DNA of 64,000 nucleotides, from positions 927,606 to 991,605 of the forward strand of contig OY987238.1 of NCBI GenBank assembly GCA_963920705.1, read 5' to 3'. The notes beneath the pieces are model-generated. The model worked only from the letters and a program-made list of their open reading frames with translations, had not been told where the DNA came from and ran no database searches. The position numbers and the translations under genes were made by a program. Below, piece by piece: positions 25,876 to 38,885 of the stretch (position 1 is its first letter; the number at the start of each line of letters is the position of its first letter). This DNA comes from Odiellus spinosus. Taxonomy: Eukaryota; Arthropoda; Arachnida; Opiliones; Phalangiidae.

Positions 25876-26335
25876 TACTTGGGAAATTTGTGGATCTATA
25901 CTTGGGAAATTTGTGAATCTATACTTCGGAAATTTGTGAATCTATACTTGGAAAATTTGTGAATCTATACTTGGAAAATTTGTGAATCTATATTTGGGAA
26001 ATTTGTGAATCTATACTTGGAAAATTTGTGAATCTATACTTGGGAAATTGGTGGATCTATACTTGGGAAATTTGTGAATCTATACTTGGGAAATTTGTGA
26101 ATCTATACGTGGGAAATTTGTGAATCTCTACTTGGGAAATTAGTGAATCTATACTTGGAAAATTTGTGAATCTATACTTGGGAAATTTGTGAATCTATAC
26201 TTGGAAAATCTGTGAATCTATACTTGGAAAATTTGTGAATCTATACTTCGGAAATTTGTGAATCTATACTTGGGAAATTTGTGAATCTATACTTGGGAAA
26301 TATGTGAATCTATACTTGGGAAATTGGTGGATCTA

Positions 26336-26979
26336 TACTTGAGAAATTGGTGGATCTATACTTGGGAAATTTGTGAATCTATACTTGGGAAATTTGTGAA
26401 TCTATACTTGGAAAATTTGTGAATCTATACTTGGAAAATTTGTGAATCTATACTTGGAAAATTTGTGAATCTATACTTGGAAAATTTGTGAATCTATACT
26501 TGGAAAATTTGTGAATCTATACTTGGAAAATTTGTGAATCTATACTTGGGAAATTTGTGAATCTATACTTGGAACATTTGTGAATCTATACTTGGGAAAT
26601 TTGTCAATCTATACTTGGGAAATTTGTGGATCTATACTTGGGAAATTTGTGAATCTATACTTCGGAAATTTGTGAATCTATACTTGGGAAATTTGTGAAT
26701 CTATACTTGGAAAATTTGTGAATCTATATTTGGGAAATTTGTGAATCTATACTTGGAAAATTTGTGAATCTATACTTGGGAAATTGGTGGATCTATACTT
26801 GGAAAATTTGTGAATCTATGCTTGGGAAATTTGTGAATCTATACTTGGAAAATTTGTGAATCTATACTTTTAAAATTTGTGAATCTATACTTCGGAAATT
26901 TGTGAATCTATACTTGGGAAATTTGTGCATCTATACTTGGGAAATATGTGAATCTATACTTGGGAAATTGGTGGATCTA
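26336..26979. repeat. Boundary copy between two HOR families (28 units)
   Basis: Order D' G G, a run of A, then G M S E G C G A T A D A g A, a TACTTTTAAAA unit (26865-26887), C G Y D. The K and R units are absent. It carries the first GG-to-TT unit of the type common downstream, plus a private GTGCATC unit near 26,920. Upstream-type and downstream-type markers do not mix beyond it. Confidence 0.86.
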
Positions 26980-27393
26980 TACTTGAGAAATTGGTGGATC
27001 TATACTTGGGAAATTTGTGAATCTATACTTGGGAAATTTGTGAATCTATACTTGGAAAATTTGTGAATCTATACTTGGAAAATTTGTGACTCTATACTTG
27101 GAAAATTTGTGAATCTATACTTGGGAAATTTGTGAATCTATACTTGGGAAATTTGTGAATCTATACTTGGGAAATTTGTGAATCTATACTTGGAAAATTT
27201 GTGAATCTATACTTGGAAAATTTGTGAATCTATACTTGGAAAATTTGTGAATCTATACTTGGGAAATTTGTGAATCTATACTTGGAACATTTGTGAATCT
27301 ATACTTGGGAAATTTGTCAATCTATACTTGGGAAATTTGTGGATCTATACTTGGGAAATTTGTGAATCTATACTTCGGAAATTTGTGAATCTA

Positions 27394-28727
27394 TACTTGG
27401 GAAATTTGTGAATCTATACTTGGAAAATTTGTGAATCTATACTTGGGAAATTTGTGAATCTATACGTGGGAAATTTGTGAATCTCTACTTTTGAAATTTG
27501 TGAATCTATACTTGGAAAATTTGTGAATCTATGCTTGGGAAATTTGTGAATCTATACTTGGAAAATTTGTGAATCTATACTTGGAAAATTTGTCAATCTA
27601 TACTTCGGAAATTTGTGAATCTATACTTGGGAAATTTGTGAATCTATACTTGGGAAATATGTGAATCTATACTTGGGAAATTGGTGGATCTATACTTGGG
27701 AAATTGGTGGATCTATACTTGGGAAATTTGTGAATCTATACTTGGGAAATTTGTGAATCTATACTTGGAAAATTTGTGAATCTATACTTGGAAAATTTGT
27801 GAATCTATACTTGGGAAATTGGTGGATCTATACTTGGGAAATTTGTGAATCTATACTTGGGAAATTTGTGAATCTATACGTGGGAAATTTGTGAATCTCT
27901 ACTTTTGAAATTTGTGAATCTATACTTGGAAAATTTGTGAATCTATACTTGAAAAATTTGTGAATCTATACTTGGAAAATTTGTGAATCTATTCTTGGGA
28001 AATTTGTGAATCTATACTTGGAACATTTGGGAATCTATACTTGGGAAATTTGTCAATCTATACTTGGGAAATTTGTGGATCTATACTTGGGAAATTTGTG
28101 AATCTATACTTCGGAAATTTGTGAATCTATACTTGGGAAATTTGTGAATCTATACTTGGAAGATTTGTGAATCTATATTTGGGAAATTTGTGAATCTATA
28201 CTTGGAAAATTTGTGAATCTATACTTGGGAAATTGGTGGATCTATACTTGGGAAATTTGTGAATCTATACTTGGGAAATTTGTGAATCTATACGTGGGAA
28301 ATTTGTGAATCTCTACTTGGGAAATATGTGAATCTATACTTGGAAAATTTGTGAATCTATGCTTGGGAAATTTGTGAATCTATACTTGGAAAATTTGTGA
28401 ATCTATACTTCGGAAATTTGTGAATCTATTCTTGGGAAATTTGTGAATCTATACTTGGGAAATATGTGAATCTATACTTGGGAAATTGGTGGATCTATAC
28501 TTGAGAAATTGGTGGATCTATGCTTGGGAAATTTGTGAATCTATACTTGGGAAATTTGTGAATCTATACTTGGAAAATTTGTGAATCTATACTTGGAAAA
28601 TTTGTGAATCTATACTTGGAAAATTTGTGAATCTATACTTGGGAAATTTGTGAATCTATACTTGGGAAATTTGTGAATCTATACTTGGGAAATTTGTGAA
28701 TCTATACTTGGAAAATTTGTGAATCTA
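27394..28727. repeat. 58-unit duplication, copy 1
   Basis: 1,334 bases (58 units) that match 30154-31487 at an offset of 2,760 bases (120 units). It includes a CTCTACTTTTGAAA unit (27486), K units, a TTCTTGGG unit (27992), a GGAAGAT unit (28153), and D' (28498). Private differences: GAACATTTGGGAATC near 28,025 and GAAATATGTG near 28,325. Confidence 0.88.
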
Positions 28728-30153
28728 TACTTGGGAAATTTGTGAATCTATACGTGGGAAATTTGTGAATCTCTACTTTTGAAATTTGTGAATCTATACT
28801 TGGAAAATTTGTGAATCTATGCTTGGGAAATTTGTGAATCTATACTTGGAAAATTTGTGAATCTATACTTGGAAAATTTGTCAATCTATACTTCGGAAAT
28901 TTGTGAATCTATACTTGGGAAATTTGTGAATCTATACTTGGGAAATATGTGAATCTATACTTGGGAAATTGGTGGATCTATACTTGGGAAATTGGTGGAT
29001 CTATACTTGGGAAATTTGTGAATCTATACTTGGGAAATTTGTGAATCTATACTTGGAAAATTTGTGAATCTATACTTGGAAAATTTGTGAATCTATACTT
29101 GGGAAATTGGTGGATCTATACTTGGGAAATTTGTGAATCTATACTTGGGAAATTTGTGAATCTATACGTGGGAAATTTGTGAATCTCTACTTTTGAAATT
29201 TGTGAATTTATACTTGGAAAATTTGTGAATCTATACTTGAAAAATTTGTGAATCTATACTTGGAAAATTTGTGAATCTATACTTGGAAAATTTGTGAATC
29301 TATTCTTGGGAAATTTGTGAATCTATACTTGGAACATTTGTGAATCTATACTTGGGAAATTTGTCAATCTATACTTGGGAAATTTGTGGATCTATACTTG
29401 GAAAATTTGTGAATCTATACTTGAAAAATTTGTGAATCTATACTTGGAAAATTTGTGAATCTATTCTTGGGAAATTTGTGAATCTATACTTGGAACATTT
29501 GTGAATCTATACTTGGGAAATTTGTCAATCTATACTTGGGAAATTTGTGGATCTATACTTGGGAAATTTGTGAATCTATACTTCGGAAATTTGTGAATCT
29601 ATACTTGGGAAATTTGTGAATCTATACTTGGAAGATTTGTGAATCTATATTTGGGAAATTTGTGAATCTATACTTGGAAAATTTGTGAATCTATACTTGG
29701 GAAATTGGTGGATCTATACTTGGGAAATTTGTGAATCTATACTTGGGAAATTTGTGAATCTATACGTGGGAAATTTGTGAATCTCTACTTGGGAAATTTG
29801 TGAATCTATACTTGGAAAATTTGTGAATCTATGCTTGGGAAATTTGTGAATCTATACTTGGAAAATTTGTGAATCTATACTTCGGAAATTTGTGAATCTA
29901 TTCTTGGGAAATTTGTGAATCTATACTTGGGAAATATGTGAATCTATACTTGGGAAATTGGTGGATCTATACTTGAGAAATTGGTGGATCTATGCTTGGG
30001 AAATTTGTGAATCTATACTTGGGAAATTTGTGAATCTATACTTGGAAAATTTGTGAATCTATACTTGGAAAATTTGTGAATCTATACTTGGAAAATTTGT
30101 GAATCTATACTTGGGAAATTTGTGAATCTATACTTGGGAAATTTGTGAATCTA
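28728..30153. repeat. Stretch between the two 58-unit copies
   Basis: Starts as another partial copy of the same family: the CTCTACTTTTG junction is 1,288 bases (56 units) after the one at 27486. It includes a small internal duplication in which F, A, TTCTTGGG, M, S, E is repeated near 29,230-29,560. It ends with a D' copy at 29980. Confidence 0.8.
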
Positions 30154-31487
30154 TACTTGGGAAATTTGTGAATCTATACTTGGAAAATTTGTGAATCTAT
30201 ACTTGGGAAATTTGTGAATCTATACGTGGGAAATTTGTGAATCTCTACTTTTGAAATTTGTGAATCTATACTTGGAAAATTTGTGAATCTATGCTTGGGA
30301 AATTTGTGAATCTATACTTGGAAAATTTGTGAATCTATACTTGGAAAATTTGTCAATCTATACTTCGGAAATTTGTGAATCTATACTTGGGAAATTTGTG
30401 AATCTATACTTGGGAAATATGTGAATCTATACTTGGGAAATTGGTGGATCTATACTTGGGAAATTGGTGGATCTATACTTGGGAAATTTGTGAATCTATA
30501 CTTGGGAAATTTGTGAATCTATACTTGGAAAATTTGTGAATCTATACTTGGAAAATTTGTGAATCTATACTTGGGAAATTGGTGGATCTATACTTGGGAA
30601 ATTTGTGAATCTATACTTGGGAAATTTGTGAATCTATACGTGGGAAATTTGTGAATCTCTACTTTTGAAATTTGTGAATTTATACTTGGAAAATTTGTGA
30701 ATCTATACTTGAAAAATTTGTGAATCTATACTTGGAAAATTTGTGAATCTATTCTTGGGAAATTTGTGAATCTATACTTGGAACATTTGTGAATCTATAC
30801 TTGGGAAATTTGTCAATCTATACTTGGGAAATTTGTGGATCTATACTTGGGAAATTTGTGAATCTATACTTCGGAAATTTGTGAATCTATACTTGGGAAA
30901 TTTGTGAATCTATACTTGGAAGATTTGTGAATCTATATTTGGGAAATTTGTGAATCTATACTTGGAAAATTTGTGAATCTATACTTGGGAAATTGGTGGA
31001 TCTATACTTGGGAAATTTGTGAATCTATACTTGGGAAATTTGTGAATCTATACGTGGGAAATTTGTGAATCTCTACTTGGGAAATTTGTGAATCTATACT
31101 TGGAAAATTTGTGAATCTATGCTTGGGAAATTTGTGAATCTATACTTGGAAAATTTGTGAATCTATACTTCGGAAATTTGTGAATCTATTCTTGGGAAAT
31201 TTGTGAATCTATACTTGGGAAATATGTGAATCTATACTTGGGAAATTGGTGGATCTATACTTGAGAAATTGGTGGATCTATGCTTGGGAAATTTGTGAAT
31301 CTATACTTGGGAAATTTGTGAATCTATACTTGGAAAATTTGTGAATCTATACTTGGAAAATTTGTGAATCTATACTTGGAAAATTTGTGAATCTATACTT
31401 GGGAAATTTGTGAATCTATACTTGGGAAATTTGTGAATCTATACTTGGGAAATTTGTGAATCTATACTTGGAAAATTTGTGAATCTA
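30154..31487. repeat. 58-unit duplication, copy 2
   Basis: Second copy of 27394-28727. It diverges at 31488, where copy 1 has G and this copy has TTCTTGGAAAA. Confidence 0.88.
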
Positions 31488-32382
31488 TTCTTGGAAAATT
31501 TGTGAATCTATACTTGGAAAGTTTGTGAATCTATACTTGGAAAATTTGTGAATCTATACTTGGAAAATTTTTGAATATATACTTGGAAAATTTGTGAATC
31601 TATACTTGGGAAATTGGTGGATATACTTGGGAAATTGGTGGATCTATACTTGGGAAATTTGTGAATCTATATTTGGAAAATTTGTGAATCTATACTTGAA
31701 AAATTTGTGAATCTATACTTGGAAAATTTGTGAATCTATACTTGGAAAATTTGTGAATCTATACTTGGAAAATTTGTGAATCTATACTTGGGAAATTTGT
31801 GAATCTATACTTGGGAAATTTGTGAATCTATACTTGGGAAATTTGTGAATCTATACTTGGAAAATTTGTGAATCTATACTTGGAAAATTTGTGAATCTAT
31901 ACTTGAAAAATTTGTGAATCTATACTTCGGAAATCTGTCAATCTTTACTTGGGAAATTTGTGAATCTATACTTGGAAAATTTGTGAATCTATATTTGGGA
32001 AATTTGTGAATCTATACTTGGAAAATTTGTGAATCTATACTTGGGAAATTGGTGGATCTATACTTGGAAAATTTCTGAATCTATACTTGGGAAATTGGTG
32101 GATCTATACTTGGGAAATTGGTGGATCTATACTTGGAAAATTTGTGAATCTATACTTGGGAAATTGGTGGATCTATACTTGGAAAATTTGTGAATCTATG
32201 CTTGGGAAATTTGTGAATCTATACTTGGGAAATTTGTGAATCTCTACTTGGGAAATTTGTGAATCTATACTTGGAAAATTTGTGAATCTATGCTTGGGAA
32301 ATTTGTGAATCTATACTTGGAAAATTTGTGAATCTATACTTGGGAAATTTGTGAATCTATACTTGGAACATTTGTGAATCTA
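31097..32382. repeat. Duplication with 4,114-bp offset, copy 1
   Basis: Matches 35211-36496. Shared landmarks: D' 31258, GGAAAGTTTG at 31515-31524, the TTTTTGAATATATAC unit, the 21-base unit at 31603-31623, and a C unit ending GTCAATCTTTAC. The match ends where this copy has S with GTCAGTC and the other has G. Confidence 0.87.
31603..31623. repeat. 21-bp unit 5
   Basis: GGATATAC form; first after the gap and the first preceded, two units upstream, by a TTTTTGAATATATAC unit. Confidence 0.95.
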
Positions 32383-33578
32383 TACTTGGGAAATTTGTCA
32401 GTCTATACTTAGGAAATTTGTGGATCTATACTTGGGAAATTTGTGAATCTATACTTCGGAAATTTGTGAATCTATACTTGGAAAATTTGTGAATCTATTT
32501 TTGGGAAATTTGTGAATCTATACTTGGAAAATTTGTGAATCTATACTTGGGAAATTGGTGGATCTTTACTTGGGAAATTTGTGAATCTATACTTGGGAAA
32601 TTTGTGAATCTATACGTGGGAAATTTGTAAATCTATACTTGGAAAATTTGTGAATCTATACTTGGAAAATTTGTCAATCTATACTTCGGAAATTTGTGAA
32701 TCTGTACTTGGGAAATTTGTGAATCTATACTTGGGAAATATGTGAATCTATACTTGGGAAATTGGTGGATCTATACTTGGGAAATTGGTGGATCTATACT
32801 TGGGAAATTTGTGAATCTATACTTGGGAAATTTGTGAATCTATACTTGGAAAATTTGTGAATCTATACTTGGAAAATTTGTGAATCTATACTTGGAAAAT
32901 TTGTGAATCTATACTTGGGAAATTTGTGAATCTATACTTGGAACATTTGTGAATCTATACTTGGGAAATTTGTCAATCTATACTTGGGAAATTTGTGGAT
33001 CTATACTTGGGAAATTTGTGAATCTATACTTCGGAAATTTGTGAATCTATACTTGGGAAATTTGTGAATCTATACTTGGAAAATTTGTGAATCTATATTT
33101 GGGAAATTTGTGAATCTATACTTGGAAAATTTGTGAATCTATACTTGGGAAATTGGTGAATCTCTACTTGGGAAATTTGTGAATCTATACTTGGAAAATT
33201 TGTGAATCTATGCTTGGGAAATTTGTGAATCTATACTTGGAAAATTTGTGAATCTATACTTGGGAAATTGGTGGATCTATACTTGAGAAATTGGTGGATC
33301 TATGCTTGGGAAATATGTGAATCTATACTTGGGAAATTGGTGGATCTATACTTGGGAAATTTGTGAATCTATACTTGGGAAATTTGTGAATCTATACTTG
33401 GAAAATTTGTGAATCTATACTTGGAAAATTTGTGAATCTATACTTGAAAAATTTGTGAATCTATACTTGGAAAATTTGTGAATCTATACTTGGGAAATTT
33501 GTGAATCTATACTTGGAACATTTGTGAATCTATACTTGGGAAATTTGTCAATCTATACTTGGGAAATTTGTGAATCTA
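32383..33578. repeat. Mixed HOR segments
   Basis: Starts with the GTCAGTC S unit and the TTAGG E unit, then E/G/C, a TTTTTGGG unit, D, G, G, K and a normal HOR-like order. Contains GTACTTGGG (A23G) near 32,703 and D' at 33280 followed by a TGCTTGGGAAATATG unit at 33303. No unit of unusual length lies here. Confidence 0.78.
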
Positions 33579-34291
33579 TACTTGGGAAATTTGTGAATCT
33601 ATACTTGGAACATTTGTGAATCTATACTTGGGAAATTTGTCAATCTATACTTGGGAAATTTGTGGATCTATACTTGGGAAATTTGTGAATCTATACTTCG
33701 GAAATTTGTGAATCTATACTTGGGAAATTTGTGAATCTATACTTGGAAAATTTGTGAATCTATATTTGGGAAATTTGTGAATCTATACTTGGAAAATTTG
33801 TGAATCTATACTTGGGAAATTGGTGGATCGATACTTGGGAAATTTGTGAATCTATACTTGGGAAATTTGTGAATCTATACGTGGGAAATTTGTGAATCTC
33901 TACTTGGGAAATTTGTGAATCTATACTTGGAAAATTTGTGAATCTATGCTTGGGAAATTTGTGAATCTATACTTGGAAAATTTGTGAATCTATACTTGGA
34001 AAATTTGTGAATCTATACTTCGGAAATTTGTGAATCTATACTTGGGAAATTTGTGAATCTATACTTGGGAAATATGTGAATCTATACTTGGGAAATTGGT
34101 GGATCTATACTTGAGAAATTGGTGGATCTATACTTGGGAAATTTGTGAATCTATACTTCTTAAATTTGTGAATCTATACTTGGAAAATTTGTGAATCTAT
34201 ACTTGGAAAATATGTGAATCTATACTTGGGAAATTGGTGGATCTATACTTGGGAAATTGGTGGATCTATACTTGGGAAATTTGTGAATCTA

Positions 34292-34313
34292 TACTTGGAA
34301 ATTTGTGAATCTA
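34292..34313. repeat. 22-bp unit 1
   Basis: An A-type unit that lost one A (TTGGAAATTTG in place of TTGGAAAATTTG). Confidence 0.95.
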
Positions 34314-35716
34314 TACTTGGAAAATTTGTGAATCTATACTTGGAAAATTTGTGAATCTATACTTGGGAAATTGGTGGATCTATACTTGGGAAATTTGTGA
34401 ATCTATACTTGGGAAATTTGTGAATCTATACGTGGGAAATTTGTGAATCTCTACTTTTGAAATTTGTGAATCTATACTTGGAAAATTTGTGAATCTATAC
34501 TTGAAAAATTTGTGAATCTATACTTGGAAAATTTGTGAATCTATTCTTGGGAAATTTGTGAATCTATACTTGGAACATTTGTGAATCTATACTTGGGAAA
34601 TTTGTCAATCTATACTTGGGAAATTTGTGGATCTATACTTGGGAAATTTGTGAATCTATACTTCGGAAATTTGTGAATCTATACTTGGGAAATTTGTGAA
34701 TCTATACTTGGAAGATTTGTGAATCTATATTTGGGAAATTTGTGAATCTATACTTGGAAAATTTGTGAATCTATACTTGGGAAATTGGTGGATCTATACT
34801 TGGAAAATTTCTGAATCTATACTTGGGAAATTGGTGGATCTATACTTGGGAAATTGGTGGATCTATACTTGGAAAATTTGTGAATCTATACTTGGGAAAT
34901 TGGTGGATCTATACTTGGAAAATTTGTGAATCTATGCTTGGGAAATTTGTGAATCTATACTTGGGAAATTTGTGAATCTCTACTTGGGAAATTTGTGAAT
35001 CTATACTTGGAAAATTTGTGAATCTATGCTTGGGAAATTTGTGAATCTATACTTGGAAAATTTGTGAATCTATACTTGGGAAATTTGTGAATCTATACTT
35101 GGAACATTTGTGAATCTATACTTGGGAAATTTGTCAGTCTATACTTAGGAAATTTGTGGATCTATACTTGGGAAATTTGTGAATCTATACTTCGGAAATT
35201 TGTGAATCTATACTTGGAAAATTTGTGAATCTATGCTTGGGAAATTTGTGAATCTATACTTGGAAAATTTGTGAATCTATACTTCGGAAATGTGTGAATC
35301 TATTCTTGGGAAATTTGTGAATCTATACTTGGGAAATATGTGAATCTATACTTGGGAAATTGGTGGATCTATACTTGAGAAATTGGTGGATCTATGCTTG
35401 GGAAATTTGTGAATCTATACTTGGGAAATTTGTGAATCTATACTTGGAAAATTTGTGAATCTATACTTGGAAAATTTGTGAATCTATACTTGGAAAATTT
35501 GTGAATCTATACTTGGGAAATTTGTGAATCTATACTTGGGAAATTTGTGAATCTATACTTGGGAAATTTGTGAATCTATACTTGGAAAATTTGTGAATCT
35601 ATTCTTGGAAAATTTGTGAATCTATACTTGGAAAGTTTGTGAATCTATACTTGGAAAATTTGTGAATCTATACTTGGAAAATTTTTGAATATATACTTGG
35701 AAAATTTGTGAATCTA

Positions 35717-35737
35717 TACTTGGGAAATTGGTGGATA
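35717..35737. repeat. 21-bp unit 6
   Basis: GGATATAC form; 4,114 bases after unit 5, in the matching duplication. Confidence 0.95.
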
Positions 35738-36496
35738 TACTTGGGAAATTGGTGGATCTATACTTGGGAAATTTGTGAATCTATATTTGGAAAATTTGTG
35801 AATCTATACTCGAAAAATTTGTGAATCTATACTTGGAAAATTTTTGAATCTATACTTGGAAAATTTGTGAATCTATACTTGGAAAATTTGTGAATCTATA
35901 CTTGGGAAATTTGTGAATCTATACTTGGGAAATTTGTGAATCTATACTTGGGAAATTTGTGAATCTATACTTGGAAAATTTGTGAATCTATACTTGGAAA
36001 ATTTGTGAATCTATACTTGAAAAATTTGTGAATCTATACTTCGGAAATCTGTCAATCTTTACTTGGGAAATTTGTGAATCTATACTTGGAAAATTTGTGA
36101 ATCTATATTTGGGAAATTTGTGAATCTATACTTGGAAAATTTGTGAATCTATACTTGGGAAATTGGTGGATCTATACTTGGAAAATTTCTGAATCTATAC
36201 TTGGGAAATTGGTGGATCTATACTTGGGAAATTGGTGGATCTATACTTGGAAAATTTGTGAATCTATACTTGGGAAATTGGTGGATCTATACTTGGAAAA
36301 TTTGTGAATCTATGCTTGGGAAATTTGTGAATCTATACTTGGGAAATTTGTGAATCTCTACTTGGGAAATTTGTGAATCTATACTTGGAAAATTTGTGAA
36401 TCTATGCTTGGGAAATTTGTGAATCTTTACTTGGAAAATTTGTGAATCTATACTTGGGAAATTTGTGAATCTATACTTGGAACATTTGTGAATCTA

Positions 36497-38150
36497 TACT
36501 TGGGAAATTTGTGAATCTATACTTGGGAAATTTGTGAATCTATACTTGGAAAATTTGTGAATCTATACTTAGAAAATTTGTGAATCTATACTTGGAAAAT
36601 TTGTGAATCTATACTTGGAAAATTTTTGAATATATACGTGGAAAATTTGTGAATCTATACTTGGGAAATTGGTGGATATACTTGGGAAATTGGTGGATCT
36701 ATACTTGGGAAATTTGTGAATCTATATTTGGAAAATTTGTGAATCTATACTTGAAAAATTTGTGAATCTATACTTTTAAAATTTGTGAATCTATACTTGG
36801 AAAATTTGTGAATCTATGCTTGGGAAATTTGTAAATCTATACTTGGAAAATTTGTGAATCTATACTTGGAAAATTTGTCAATCTATACTTCGGAAATTTG
36901 TGAATCTGTACTTGGGAAATTTGTGAATCTATACTTGGGAAATATGTGAATCTATACTTGGGAAATTGGTGGATCTATACTTGGGAAATTTGTGAATCTA
37001 TACTTGGGAAATTTGTGAATCTATACTTGGAAAATTTGTGAATCTATACTTGGAAAATTTGTGAATCTATACTTGAAAAATTTGTGAATCTATACTTGGA
37101 AAATTTGTGAATCTATACTTGGGAAATTTGTGAATCTATACTTGGAACATTTGTGAATCTATACTTGGGAAATTTGTCAATCTATACTTGGGAAATTTGT
37201 GGATCTATACTTGGGAAATTTGTGAATCTATACTTCGGAAATTTGTGAATCTATACTTGGAAAATTTGTCAATCTATACTTCGGAAATTTGTGAATCTGT
37301 ACTTGGGAAATTTGTGAATCTATACTTGGGAAATATGTGAATCTATACTTGGGAAATTGGTGGATCTATACTTGGGAAATTGGTGGATCTATACTTGGGA
37401 AATTTGTGAATCTATACTTGGGAAATTTGTGAATCTATACTTGGAAAATTTGTGAATCTATACTTGGAAAATTTGTGAATCTATACTTGGAAAATTTGTG
37501 AATCTATACTTGGGAAATTTGTGAATCTATACTTGGAACATTTGTGAATCTATACTTGGGAAATTTGTCAATCTATACTTGGGAAATTTGTGGATCTATA
37601 CTTGGGAAATTTGTGAATCTATACTTCGGAAATTTGTGAATCTATACTTGGGAAATTTGTGAATCTATACTTGGAAAATTTGTGAATCTATATTTGGGAA
37701 ATTTGTGAATCTATACTTGGAAAATTTGTGAATCTATACTTGGGAAATTGGTAGATCTATACTTGGGAAATTTGTGAATCTATACTTGGGAAATTTGTGA
37801 ATCTATACGTGGGAAATTTGTGAATCTCTACTTGGGAAATTTGTGAATCTATACTTGGAAAATTTGTGAATCTATGCTTGGGAAATTTGTGAATCTATAC
37901 TTGGAAAATTTGTGAATCTATACTTGGGAAATTGGTGGATCTATACTTGAGAAATTGGTGGATCTATGCTTGGGAAATATGTGAATCTATACTTGGGAAA
38001 TTGGTGGATCTATACTTGGGAAATTTGTGAATCTATACTTGGGAAATTTGTGAATCTATACTTGGAAAATTTGTGAATCTATACTTGGAAAATTTGTGAA
38101 TCTATACTTGAAAAATTTGTGAATCTATACTTGGAAAATTTGTGAATCTA
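36497..38150. repeat. Segment between the 4,572-bp copies
   Basis: Carries a unit with TTAGAAAA, a TTTTTGAATATATACGTGG junction, a 21-base unit (36658-36678), a TACTTTTAAA unit at 36771, GTAAATC and GTACTTGGG units, then two partial HOR copies. These markers recur near 42.3-42.6 and 44.1-44.5 kb, so this segment is related to the 1,838-base repeat. Confidence 0.8.
36658..36678. repeat. 21-bp unit 7
   Basis: GGATATAC form; 941 bases after unit 6, preceded by the ATATATACGTGG junction. Confidence 0.95.
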
Positions 38151-38863
38151 TACTTGGGAAATTTGTGAATCTATACTTGGAACATTTGTGAATCTATACT
38201 TGGGAAATTTGTCAATCTATACTTGGGAAATTTGTGGATCTATACTTGGGAAATTTGTGAATCTATACTTCGGAAATTTGTGAATCTATACTTGGGAAAT
38301 TTGTGAATCTATACTTGGAAAATTTGTGAATCTATATTTGGGAAATTTGTGAATCTATACTTGGAAAATTTGTGAATCTATACTTGGGAAATTGGTGGAT
38401 CTATACTTGGGAAATTTGTGAAACTATACTTGGGAAATTTGTGAATCTATACGTGGGAAATTTGTGAATCTCTACTTGGGAAATTTGTGAATCTATACTT
38501 GGAAAATTTGTGAATCTATGCTTGGGAAATTTGTGAATCTATACTTGGAAAATTTGTGAATCTATACTTGGAAAATTTGTGAATCTATACTTCGGAAATT
38601 TGTGAATCTATACTTGGGAAATTTGTGAATCTATACTTGGGAAATATGTGAATCTATACTTGGGAAATTGGTGGATCTATACTTGAGAAATTGGTGGATC
38701 TATACTTGGGAAATTTGTGAATCTATACTTCGGAAATTTGTGAATCTATACTTGGAAAATTTGTGAATCTATACTTGGAAAATATGTGAATCTATACTTG
38801 GGAAATTGGTGGATCTATACTTGGGAAATTGGTGGATCTATACTTGGGAAATTTGTGAATCTA

Positions 38864-38885
38864 TACTTGGAAATTTGTGAATCTA
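38864..38885. repeat. 22-bp unit 2
   Basis: Same one-base loss, 4,572 bases downstream, so it is the duplicate of the unit at 34292. Confidence 0.95.

Larger units (their letters stand above)
24699..26335. repeat. Chimeric copies carrying 25-bp units
   Basis: Q T A X D D A D A g G leads to the 25-base S unit at 25090-25114 and then a HOR tail with R at about 25368. From D' at 25575 a shortened 761-base copy follows (33 units including one 25-base unit at 25851-25875); it carries the last R (26129-26151) and the last Ac (26198) of the window. Confidence 0.86.
33579..36496. repeat. Large duplication with 4,572-bp offset, copy 1
   Basis: Matches 38151-41068; 199 units minus five bases separate the copies. 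Shared landmarks: 22-base unit 34292 to 38864, GTCAGTC 35135 to 39707, GGAAAGTTTG, 21-base unit 35717 to 40289. Private changes here: ATCGAT at 33827-33832, TACTTCTTAAAT at 34154 and a CTCGAAAA unit near 35,810. Confidence 0.87.

Noticed and set aside
31560-31602. TATA-box-like ATATATA in TTTTTGAATATATAC units
   Set aside because: A point variant of the repeat copied about ten times in the right half; no associated gene or start site.
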